A stretch of 11,727 bases of DNA from Acidobacteriota bacterium. Lineage in GTDB: Bacteria; Acidobacteriota; Thermoanaerobaculia; Gp7-AA8. The stretch is taken from assembly GCA_003223695.1 (NCBI GenBank), contig QHVY01000131.1:1717-13443 (forward strand). Direction: 5' to 3'. Under the pieces are notes generated by a model that saw nothing but the letters and a program-made list of their open reading frames with translations, was not told where the DNA came from and made no database searches. Below are positions 1-7,700 of this stretch, piece after piece. Position 1 is the stretch's first letter; every line of letters begins with the position of its first letter. The translations under genes were made by a program, and so were the position numbers.

Positions 1-101
1 GATGACGCGCGTAAGGAAGCGTGGCGTTCGTCGGCACCGGAGGGAGTCATTCCCACGCGGTATTCGTCGGTTTTGATTTCGGTCGGTACGCCAATCCGCA
101 T
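1..101 (-). CDS. ald: Alanine dehydrogenase, N-terminal start only (runs off the window)
   Basis: Read on the minus strand from the ATG at 101-99, the first 22 codons give MRIGVPTEIK, then TDEYRVGMTPSG, which matches the well-conserved N-terminus of alanine dehydrogenase and the related AlaDH/PNT family (GxPxExxxxExRVxxTPxG). The enzyme interconverts L-alanine and pyruvate plus ammonia with NAD in the cytoplasm. Only 33 codons are in the window, so the NAD-binding domain and catalytic residues cannot be checked. The gene starts 19 bases after the stop of the upstream subtilase, so co-transcription is plausible. There is no good Shine-Dalgarno before the ATG. After residue 22 the reading (ADERHASLRASS) no longer resembles the expected helix and GH-containing strand, and neither alternative frame restores it. 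This may reflect a divergent sequence, a sequence error or a break. Confidence 0.72.
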   Translation of the reverse strand, partial: MRIGVPTEIKTDEYRVGMTPSGADERHASLRAS

Positions 102-120
102 GGGGCGCGTATTCTACGCA

Positions 121-1743
121 CTACGGAATTGACGGCAACCGATCGGGCACAGGCGGCATCGCGGGCGGCTCGAATCGCCATGGCGCGATTTGTTTTGCGG
201 CTTCGAATGCGTTGATCAGGCCGTAGCCGTAAATCAGATCGAAGCCCGGCGTGCCGAGATCGACTGTGCTCGACAGAAGCGCCTCTTTCACTCGATTGGC
301 CGGCGCCGCCGGCTCGATCGACCACACGAGCGCTAGCGCGCCGGCGACGTGCGGCGTAGCTTGCGAAGTGCCGCTGAGCGTCATGTAATCGTCCAGCCAG
401 GCGCCCATATCCATCATGTGCTCGGTGTCATTGATTACGCGCTGACCGTCGGCCGCGCTGATCGCCAGAACAACCGGCCATTGATGTGTGTCATCGTCGC
501 ATCCGGGAATGGAGCCGCAATTAGGACGCAGCAGCGTCCAACCGCTGTAAGCCGAATCGTCCTGATTGAAGACGACCACCGAGACCGCGCCCGCAGCCTG
601 GGCGTTTCTCACCTTCTCATTGAACGTGATCTCTCCTCGGCGAATCAACGCGATTTTCCCGCTGACTGCCGATGGAAAATCCTGCGGATTGCCGATGCCG
701 CACGCGACGTACTCTCCTTTGACTTCGCCGCGGCTGCTGCCTTGGATGGTCGCAGCAGTGAGCGTTGCGCCGGTCATCAGCGTCACGGCGGCGACCGGAA
801 TGCTGCCTCGAGGCGCGGTCGACAACACGCGCACGCCAGGTGCAACAACGTCAAGGCGTGGCCCATGATCGGAAAAAGCAGCGAGTTTATCGGCTGAATC
901 AATTGCCCCAACCGCGATTACGCCGTCGTACGCAGCGGGATACTCAATATCTGTGCTGCCACGATTTCCCGCTGCCGCGGTAACGAGAATGCCTTCGGCG
1001 ATCACGCGCGCGAACGCCTCGCGCTCTACGGGCGAGTCGAACGATGCACCGAGCGACAGGCTCATGATCCAGTCGCCACCGATTTCGTGCTTCTTGTTGA
1101 TCACCCAATCGACGCCAGCGATCACGTTTTCATCGAGCCCGAATCCGGTTCGGTCGAGAACTTTCACCGCCCAAAGGCGAACTTCCGGAGCGACGCCAAC
1201 GACGCCGATGTTGTTATCGGCCGCAGCGATGGTGCCGGCGACATGGGTGCCGTGTCCGTTGTCATCAGCCGGGTCGTTCGTCTTCGTAAAGGTGTTGTAT
1301 CCACCGGCGTAGTTTGTGGCCAGATCGGGATGGAGAGCGTCGATGCCGGTATCGAGAACCGCCACGTTTACCGGCCCGGCACCTTTCGTCAGCGGCCAGA
1401 GCTCGGGGGCGTGCACCATCGCCACTCCGAACGGCATCATCTGTGCTGTCGTGTAGATGCTGCCGTTAGGCGCTCGTTGCAACGCTCCCTCAACCGAGGC
1501 ATGCCGCTCAACAACTGGCGTGATGAATCGGACCTGACCAGATCGCGTGAGCTCAGCGACCTCTGCCGCCGTCAGATTTGCCGCAAATGCGTTGACCGAT
1601 TCAAAGGCACGAATTTCGTGCGACTCGGTTTCTCGCAGCACCTTTGTGGACACTCCGCGCGTGGCCACAAGATAACGATCGGCAGCCTCAACCGGAGCAC
1701 TCAATAAACCGATGACGAAAAGGGCAGTAATAAGCGGTCTCAT
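121..1743 (-). CDS. Secreted subtilisin-like serine protease (S8) with PA-type insert
   Basis: This 540-residue protein is an exported S8 endopeptidase. Residues 1-20 look like a signal peptide (Arg at position 2, hydrophobic core, cleavage near VEA-AD). Residues 21-82 form an inhibitor-I9-like prodomain ending in PVVERHA. The catalytic domain begins near 105. The triad is Asp131 (VLDTGID), His164 (DNGHGTHVAG) and Ser460 (LSGTSQATPH), with oxyanion Asn260 (AAAGN). Between Asn260 and Ser460 lies a protease-associated (PA) type insert at about 320-445, recognised by GKIALIRRG followed by KVRNAQAAGAVSVVVFNQD. The end is a Pro-rich tail (about 525-540) with no visible anchor. It is a paralogue of the gene immediately upstream. 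The start is fixed by an in-frame TAA 12 bases upstream; that ATG lacks a clear Shine-Dalgarno and sits in a hairpin. The substrate is unknown; extracellular protein degradation is inferred from the family. Confidence 0.93.
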   Translation of the reverse strand: MRPLITALFVIGLLSAPVEAADRYLVATRGVSTKVLRETESHEIRAFESVNAFAANLTAAEVAELTRSGQVRFITPVVERHASVEGALQRAPNGSIYTTAQMMPFGVAMVHAPELWPLTKGAGPVNVAVLDTGIDALHPDLATNYAGGYNTFTKTNDPADDNGHGTHVAGTIAAADNNIGVVGVAPEVRLWAVKVLDRTGFGLDENVIAGVDWVINKKHEIGGDWIMSLSLGASFDSPVEREAFARVIAEGILVTAAAGNRGSTDIEYPAAYDGVIAVGAIDSADKLAAFSDHGPRLDVVAPGVRVLSTAPRGSIPVAAVTLMTGATLTAATIQGSSRGEVKGEYVACGIGNPQDFPSAVSGKIALIRRGEITFNEKVRNAQAAGAVSVVVFNQDDSAYSGWTLLRPNCGSIPGCDDDTHQWPVVLAISAADGQRVINDTEHMMDMGAWLDDYMTLSGTSQATPHVAGALALVWSIEPAAPANRVKEALLSSTVDLGTPGFDLIYGYGLINAFEAAKQIAPWRFEPPAMPPVPDRLPSIP

Positions 1744-1772
1744 CGTTTGAATTTATTTTACGATGAGACTGC
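1734..1772 (-). promoter_or_regulatory. Inverted repeat over the start codon of the S8 protease gene
   Basis: GTCTCATCG (1737-1745) is matched by its exact reverse complement CGATGAGAC (1761-1769). Two further pairs lie outside one mismatch, giving 11 of 12 paired positions. The 15-base spacer (1746-1760) is almost pure A/T. In the minus-strand transcript the ATG start codon is in the 3' arm, so a folded leader would hide it, with an A-rich loop just before it. This could act as translational control or as a DNA operator; both are inference. Confidence 0.5.
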
Positions 1773-1792
1773 CTGAAAACGGAGTATTTAGA

Positions 1793-3667
1793 TTAATGTC
1801 CGCGCCGGCCCGGAATTCGTCCCGTCTGAGGCGGAGGTGTTGCCGGCGCACCGAATGCCGCCGGATTGAGCTGCTTCGCGGCAGCGAGCGCATTCACCAA
1901 GCCATGACCGTAGACGGTGTCTACTCCTGCCGTTCCCAGATCCGTCGCGTTGTTGATCACGGCGTTCTGCACGTCAGACGGCGACGCGTTTGGCGCCACC
2001 GCCCACGCCAGCGCTGTAACAGCAGTTGCATGAGGGGTGGCCATCGATGTCCCGCTCTCGAGCTGCCACGTTTCCAAGCCGAATCCAAGCGACAAGACGG
2101 CATTTGGAGTGTTCCGGAGCGACAGACCGTCGTCTTCACTAATAAAGGTGAACGGCGGAACATCAGCGGCTGACGTCACGGTGAGCGAGGGTGTGATTGA
2201 TGTCGCGACGCCTCCACATACATCATGGTTATATACAATCACCGCCGACGCTCCAGCGGCCTTCGCATTCTTCGCTTTCGTAACGAACGTCACACCGACC
2301 GCGTAGTTCTGACTGGACGCTGTCGACGTCGCCGGTGTCTGAGACGAGAGTGTGAGTGCGGTGTTGCTGCTGACGAGTGAGACCTGGAGCGAGCCCTGGC
2401 CGCAAACGGTCAACGAGTCACCGGCGTGAATATCGTTGAGGAATGAAGTGCCAGTGCCGGTTACCTGAGTTGAGCCGGCCTTTGTTGAAAGCGTTCCGGT
2501 TCCCTGGCTGTTGCCACGCGAAATCAGCGCGATCCTTCCGTTCACGGAGGCAGGGAAATCTGCGGCGGTCTTGCCGAAGCCGCAAAAAACGGCAGCACTG
2601 GTGACCTGCGGGGCCGTGGGGCATAGGGTGTTGCCGCCGCTCGTAGTGATCGACGGGAGCACTGACGAGAACACGCGGCCGTCATCCGTCGAAACGCTTG
2701 CGCTAACGATCGTCGAAAGCACGGCTACGCCCGGCGCAACGACGCTGAGTCCCGTTCCGCGTTGCGAAAAGTCCGCGACCGTGTTCGTGTCATCAATTGC
2801 GCCGACCGACATCACACCGGGATAGCCGGCGGGAAATGCCAGACCATCGGACGGATTGGTCGGATCGAAGCTGTTGCCTGACGCCGCACAGAAGATGATT
2901 CCGGCTGCGATGCCGTTCTGAAATGCAGTCTGCTCCGTGGTAGACGGCGTATCGGATCCGAGTGATAGGTTCGCTACCCAGTTGCCGCCGATCGCCTGTT
3001 TTTTGGCAACGATCCAATCGATCGCGTGGATCACATTCGCACTCGATCCGCTGCCGCACTGATCGAGAACCTTCAACGCGAAAAGATCGACAGCCGGTGC
3101 GACACCGACCACACCCTGGCGATCATCAGCGGCTGCGATGATTCCGGAGACGTGCGTGCCGTGACCGAAGTCGTCGAGCGGATCGTCGCTGCCCGTGATG
3201 AAGTTGTGGCCGCCTTTGTAGACGGCTTGCAGCTCCGGCGAGTGGTAATCGACTCCTGTGTCGATCACCGCCACGTGAATCGGGCCGCTGCCGTTGAGTG
3301 CGGCGCCTCTCGTCACCGGCCATACATCAGGAGCATGCACTCCCGAGATGCCCCACGGAGTCGTCTGCTGTCCCGCCGTGATCGAATCGTTCATGACGTG
3401 ACGTTCGACAACGGGCTCGATGTCTTCCACTTCGCCCGATGCGAGCATTCGCTTCACTTGATCGTCGCTGAGCTCCGCATCGAAACCGTTGATGACCTGA
3501 AACGGTCGCACACGCATTGCAGCGCGAACGGCTGGATCGAAGTCCTCGCGTGGCAACCGCTGGACGGCCTCGTCAAACGGATGGGTAGTGACGACGATGT
3601 AGTGTTGCGATCCAAAAGCAACAGCCGGGAGAGCGGCGAGGAGAATGAACAGAGCCAGGCGCTTCAT
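1793..3667 (-). CDS. Secreted subtilisin-like serine protease (S8), PA insert carrying an extra nested domain
   Basis: The protein is 624 residues long from the ATG at 3667, chosen because it opens a clear signal peptide (MKRLALFILLAALPAVAFG) and has GAGG 10 bases upstream. An in-frame ATG 30 codons earlier would bury that signal. An I9-like prodomain (about 20-90, ending PVVERHV) precedes the catalytic domain. The triad is Asp136 (VIDTGVD), His169 (DFGHGTHVSG) and Ser541 (ESGTSMATPH), with oxyanion Asn265 (AASGN). A PA-type insert spans roughly 320-530. Within it, residues 386-459 are absent from the paralogue 49 bases downstream. The tail is Pro-rich and basic (APATPPPQTGRIPGRRGH). Cysteines at 349, 362, 422 and 484 could form disulfides after export. 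The role is inferred as extracellular proteolysis. The gene is divergent from the CoA-binding gene across a 107-base gap in which I see no convincing promoter boxes. Confidence 0.93.
   Translation of the reverse strand: MKRLALFILLAALPAVAFGSQHYIVVTTHPFDEAVQRLPREDFDPAVRAAMRVRPFQVINGFDAELSDDQVKRMLASGEVEDIEPVVERHVMNDSITAGQQTTPWGISGVHAPDVWPVTRGAALNGSGPIHVAVIDTGVDYHSPELQAVYKGGHNFITGSDDPLDDFGHGTHVSGIIAAADDRQGVVGVAPAVDLFALKVLDQCGSGSSANVIHAIDWIVAKKQAIGGNWVANLSLGSDTPSTTEQTAFQNGIAAGIIFCAASGNSFDPTNPSDGLAFPAGYPGVMSVGAIDDTNTVADFSQRGTGLSVVAPGVAVLSTIVSASVSTDDGRVFSSVLPSITTSGGNTLCPTAPQVTSAAVFCGFGKTAADFPASVNGRIALISRGNSQGTGTLSTKAGSTQVTGTGTSFLNDIHAGDSLTVCGQGSLQVSLVSSNTALTLSSQTPATSTASSQNYAVGVTFVTKAKNAKAAGASAVIVYNHDVCGGVATSITPSLTVTSAADVPPFTFISEDDGLSLRNTPNAVLSLGFGLETWQLESGTSMATPHATAVTALAWAVAPNASPSDVQNAVINNATDLGTAGVDTVYGHGLVNALAAAKQLNPAAFGAPATPPPQTGRIPGRRGH
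2291..2512 (-). other. Nested domain insertion inside the PA domain of the upstream S8 protease
   Basis: This segment encodes residues 386-459. On either side the protein aligns directly with its paralogue: GRIALISRG before and FVTKAKNAKAAGASAVIVYN after, against GKIALIRRG and KVRNAQAAGAVSVVVFN, where the paralogue has only five residues between. The insert is rich in Thr, Ser and Gly, with the pattern STKAGSTQVTGTGTSFLNDI, then HAGDSLTV, then SLVSSNTALTLSS. This resembles small beta-sandwich modules seen in phage tail and surface proteins; that assignment is from memory of the pattern and is tentative. Confidence 0.6.
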
Positions 3668-3774
3668 CAGAATTTGACCTCGGAACCGATTTGTTGCTCG
3701 AACAGAAGTAGCCGAACTCGCCGGAAATTCCGCGGAGTGTTTCTTGCTAAGCTCCACTTCGCCAAGGGGAAACG

Positions 3775-4215
3775 ATGGATTGGAAGACTAACGTGATCGA
3801 GGACACAAAAACCATGCGGGACATCATTCGGCAGACCAAAACGATTGCAGTCCTCGGCATCAAGCCTGAGTCCCACGCGGATCAGCCTGCCCATTACGTC
3901 CCAGCGCATATGGCTGCGGCCGGCTACGAGATCATTCCGGTGCCGGTTTATTACCCCGATGTAACGGAAATCCTCGGTAAGAAGGTTTATCGGAAGTTGA
4001 GGGACGTCGGACGGCCGATCGACATGGTAAACGTTTTCCGTCGGTCGAAGGACATCCCGCCGCACATCGACGACATCATCGCCGCGAAGCCGAATAGCGT
4101 CTGGTTTCAGCTCGGAATCCGCAACGACGAAGCGGCTCGCCGTCTGGCAGAGGCCGGCATCAAAGTCATCCAGGACCGCTGCCTGATGGTCGAGGAACGG
4201 CAGACAACGCGTTAG
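3775..4215 (+). CDS. CoA-binding domain protein, YccU family
   Basis: This 146-residue cytosolic protein is a single Rossmann-like CoA-binding domain, the usual size for the YccU family. The N-terminal strand and loop TIAVLGIKPES (about 23-33) correspond to the nucleotide-binding turn. IIPVPVYYPD and LGKKVYRKLRDV follow, then PIDMVNVFRRSKDIPPHIDDI, VWFQLGIRNDEAARRLAEAG and the C-terminal VIQDRCLMVEE, all in the family order. Members are related to the CoA-binding domain of succinyl-CoA synthetase alpha, but no catalytic role is established, so the function is left open. A good Shine-Dalgarno (AAGGGG, 3764-3769) lies five bases before the ATG. It is the only plus-strand gene in the window and is probably expressed alone. 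Its TAG stop overlaps the TAA of the convergent MgtC gene within the four bases TTAG. Confidence 0.9.
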   Translation: MDWKTNVIEDTKTMRDIIRQTKTIAVLGIKPESHADQPAHYVPAHMAAAGYEIIPVPVYYPDVTEILGKKVYRKLRDVGRPIDMVNVFRRSKDIPPHIDDIIAAKPNSVWFQLGIRNDEAARRLAEAGIKVIQDRCLMVEERQTTR

Positions 4216-4649
4216 CGGCCGAGGATGCGACTCTCGAACGCGTTTCCAAGAACAAGAACGACCAGAGCGATGGCCAGGGCGATGAGTGCCGTTGCAAACT
4301 CGCCCGCGCCGCACGCGATGCCGAGCGAGGCGACAAGCCAGATCGACGCGGCGGTTGTGACTCCGGTGACCATCTCTTCGCTGCTCTTGAGGATGGCACC
4401 GCCGCCAAGAAACCCGACGCCGGCAATGATGCCCTGAATGACACGGCTCATGACCGAGCTGTCGGGATGCAAGAGATCGGTCAGTGAGGCACTGACGACG
4501 ATGATCAAAGCTGCGCCTAACGCGACGAGCGCGTGCGTCTTCAATCCGGCCGGTTTGTGACGGAGCTCGCGATCGAGTCCGACGCCGCTGCCGATGAGCG
4601 TCGCGGCGACGAGTCGTGTGGCGACCTCCATCGCCGCTGGCATGTTCAT
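4212..4649 (-). CDS. MgtC/SapB family inner-membrane protein
   Basis: The product is 145 residues from the ATG at 4649; a second ATG at 4643 is equally possible. A longer in-frame start at 4751 is rejected because it would add a charged, non-membrane leader coded inside the upstream gene and across a hairpin repeat. Family signatures are GLDRELRHKPAGLKTHALVA near residues 24-43, followed by a hydrophobic helix, then VIQGIIAGVGFLGGGAILKS and GVTTAASIWLVASLGIACGAG. About five membrane segments are visible, covering the MgtC N-terminal membrane domain; the soluble C-terminal domain of some virulence-type MgtC proteins is absent. Relatives are linked to magnesium limitation and acid stress, but the short forms have no assigned transport activity. 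It follows the large oxidoreductase by a 35-base gap on the same strand and may be read through from it. No clear ribosome site is seen. Confidence 0.88.
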   Translation of the reverse strand: MNMPAAMEVATRLVAATLIGSGVGLDRELRHKPAGLKTHALVALGAALIIVVSASLTDLLHPDSSVMSRVIQGIIAGVGFLGGGAILKSSEEMVTGVTTAASIWLVASLGIACGAGEFATALIALAIALVVLVLGNAFESRILGR

Positions 4650-4674
4650 GATGTGGCGATGATAGCCTAACGTG

Positions 4675-4716
4675 GCGCCGGCTCTCAGCCGGCGCTGAGC
4701 CGACTGAGAGTCGGCT
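4675..4716. repeat. Tandem double hairpin repeat at the 3' end of the oxidoreductase gene
   Basis: Two perfect hairpins stand two bases apart. The first is GCGCCGGCT-CTC-AGCCGGCGC (4675-4695), a 9-bp stem. The second is AGCCGACT-GAG-AGTCGGCT (4698-4716), an 8-bp stem. The loops CTC and GAG are complementary. The unit begins outside the coding region and runs into it, so the last 11 codons and stop of the oxidoreductase gene lie in or beside the repeat. There is no T-tract on the minus-strand side, so it is not a classic intrinsic terminator, though such stems could stabilise or pause the transcript. It looks like a dispersed REP-type element; only one copy is in this window. Confidence 0.75.
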
Positions 4717-7700
4717 CTACGTCGCTCTTCGTCAGCAAGCGCGTCAGCCACAGATTCGTGAGCTTCTCGAGCACTGTGTTCTGCCGCAGCCGCGCGCGCA
4801 AGTTCAGAAAATCGACTTCATCGAGCTTCTGATCCTGATTGAAGCACGAGAAGACGAAGCTTTCTTTTCCGCTGACCGGATCCACGTGACGCTGGAGGCA
4901 TTGCGCACAGACCTGCTTCATCATGCACTGCATTGGCGAGTTGATCGAACCGATGCCGACGTGCTGCGGATTCAGATACGGTGCGAGCACGCCGTGGCGT
5001 GCCTCTTTGACCGCGCGCATCATACCGTCGGAGCCGATGGCGATGATGCGCTGCTCGGATTTGAGGTCAGCAAGTGGAGACCACGTCATCGCCTGCACGA
5101 TATTGCCGATGAATCCGAGATCCTGCGGCCGGCGTGGCACGATCGGATCGCCCGCGTCGACCGACCAGATCACCTGATCGGTGCCTGCTTCGATCTCATC
5201 GCGCTTGAAAACATCCTCTTTCTTTTTGTAGCCGGCGAAGTAGATCACGCGGCATCCGTTTTCTTTCAGCGCACGGGCGATCGAGAACAGCACGGCGTTG
5301 CCGAGGCCGCCCCCGGCGAGGAGGATCGTCTCTTCCCGCGGAATCTCGGTTGGCGTGCCGGTCGGTCCCATCACGATGACCGGCTCGCCTGGCTGCAGCA
5401 TTGCGCAAAGGCGCGAGGAGCCACCCATCTCGAGAATGATGAGCGATAGCAGACCGCGCTCTTTGTCGGTCCAGGCGCCGGTCAGCGCGATGCCTTCCAT
5501 CGCCAGCCGCATGCCGTCGATCTCCTGAGCGTATGTTTCGAAATTTTGCAGCCGGTAAAATTGCCCCGGATTGAAGCGTTGTGCAGCGAACGGCGCGCGC
5601 ACGACTACTTCGACGATCGTCGGCGTCAGGCGATTCACTTGATGCACGCGCGCGATGAGTCCGTCATCGAGCGTGGCGATCAGCTCGCGCCAGCGCTCGT
5701 CGCGTTCTTCCTGCGTGCCGGCCAGTTCTTTTGAAAAAAGCGCCGCCACATGCGGATAGCCGTCCTTCGCCGAGGCCATCGCCTTCACAACATTGCCGGC
5801 GTACTTCGGGTGATTGTCGCCGTAGAAGGTGATTCTTTTTTCTCCGCGCTGATAGGACGTGAAAAATCCCTCGCCTTCGATCAGCTCATTGCCGGACGTC
5901 GCGTAACTCTGGAAAAACTGGTTGTACTTGTCGAGCTTGAACGTGTCGGGATGCTCTTTCTCGTAAATGACGTTCGGGCTCGTTCCAGCGGCGACCATCA
6001 CGCAACGTGCCGGCACGTCGATGATCTCGCCTGAATCTTTCCATCGGCCATCTTCGACGATCTGCTTTTCGAAGAGCAGCGCCTTCACATGTCCGAATTC
6101 GTCGTTGAGCGCTTCGATCGGCGAGAGATTTTCCCTGTAGTAGATACCCTCTTCCAGCGATTTGATGACCTCTTCGTGGTTGAGCCGGTAGGCGGGCGAA
6201 TCGAGCATCGACTTGCGATAGCAGATGCTCACGCCGCCCCACGAGCGCACGAGCGGAATGAAATCCGGTTTTTCCCCAGCAGCCGCCGCGCGTGCGCGTT
6301 CTGCGCGAATCGCGCGGCCGTGTTCGAGAAACTCATCGAAGATGCCGAGCTCCTCGCGATCGTACGCTCCGCGGACGCTGTTCTCACCGAAGTCGCCGCA
6401 CATCGACTCATATCGCTCTAGAGTCTTCTCGACTTGGACGGGGTAGTACGCGAAAAGCTCGGTCGCCGTGTCGATCGCGGTCAGCCCGCCGCCGATGACC
6501 ACCGCCGGCAATCGCACCTGCAGGTTGGCCATCGCGTTTTTCTTGAACGCGCCGGTGAGCTGGAGCGCCATGAGGAAGTCGGACGCTTTTCGAATGCCGC
6601 GAATGAGATTGTTTTTCATCCGCACGATCGTCGGCGTTCCCGCGCCGGCGGCGATGGCGATGTGATCGAACCCCAACTCGTCGAATGCATCCTCGATCGT
6701 CAGCGTGCCTCCAAATCGCACGCCGCCATAGAAGCGGACGTTCTGCTTGCGCTCGAGCGCGATGCGGATCACTTTCAAAAAATTCTTATCCCACCGCACG
6801 GTGATTCCGTATTCCGACACGCCGCCGAAGCCTGAGAGGATGCGCTCATCGAGCTCGTCCCACAGTACAAGCGCGTCGCGGATCGGCTCGCGCAGCCACT
6901 TTTCTTCGATCGGCTCGATTTTCAATCCGTCGATGGCGACGACGCCGAAGCCTTCATTCGCCAGATAGTGGGCAAGCGTGTAGCCGGCAGGACCGAGTCC
7001 GACGACGAGAACGTTCTTGCCGTTGTAGGGGAGCGCGACCGGCTGGTGGACGTTGAGCGGATTCCAGCGCGTCAGCAGCGAGTAAATCTCGAATCCCCAC
7101 GGCAGAAACAGGACATCGGTCAGCACGCCGGTCTCGATCTGCGGAATGTCGACCGGGTCCTGCTTCTGAAAAATGCACGACTTCATGCAGTCGTTGCAGA
7201 TGCGATGACCTGTGCCCGGGCACATCGGATTGTCGATCATCACCATCGCCAGGCCGGCGACGCTGTCGCCTTCGGCGCGAAGAACGTTCATCTCGCCGAT
7301 GCGCTCATCGAGCGGGCATCCTTCGAGCGCAATGCCCAGCGGATTCGGTTTGAATTTGCCGTCTTTCTCCTGGAATCCGCGCGAGCATGAGTCTTTCTTT
7401 CGCTCGTGACAAAAGATGCAGTAGTGCGCCTGATCGGTGATCTCGCGCGGCGATTTGCGCGGATCGGTCAGCTTGAAACCATCTCGCCGGCGATAATGTT
7501 CAGTTAAGCCGGCAATCCAGTTGTCACCCCGACCCTGAGCGGTAGCGAAGGGGAGGGGGCTGGAGGGTTGGGTGGCTTGCAGTGGTTCGTTCGTCGCGCC
7601 GCCCGACCCTCCAGTTCCCTCCCGTTCCGCTTCGCTTGCACTCAGCCTCAGGGTCGGGATGACACGCTGGATTGGAACGAGATGATCGAATACGAGCGGT

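Noticed and set aside
3668..3757. A longer N-terminus for the upstream subtilase from an ATG at 3757
   Set aside because: It would bury a clean signal peptide that begins at 3667, where a GAGG ribosome site is also found.
3668..3774. Divergent promoters between the CoA-binding gene and the subtilase
   Set aside because: A promoter must lie here or nearby, but I found no pair of boxes with good sequence and spacing on either strand, so none is annotated.
3026..3796. A long plus-strand open frame of about 256 codons opposite the subtilase
   Set aside because: It is antisense to a gene with an intact catalytic triad and shows no family motif; this is a GC-rich shadow frame.
4675..4716. Rho-independent terminator of the oxidoreductase gene
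   Set aside because: There are two strong stems but no run of T after them in the direction of transcription, and the stems overlap the coding end.
4650..4751. A longer MgtC form beginning at 4751
   Set aside because: The extra 34 residues are charged, lie across the double hairpin and the oxidoreductase 3' end, and precede a start with normal family alignment at 4649.
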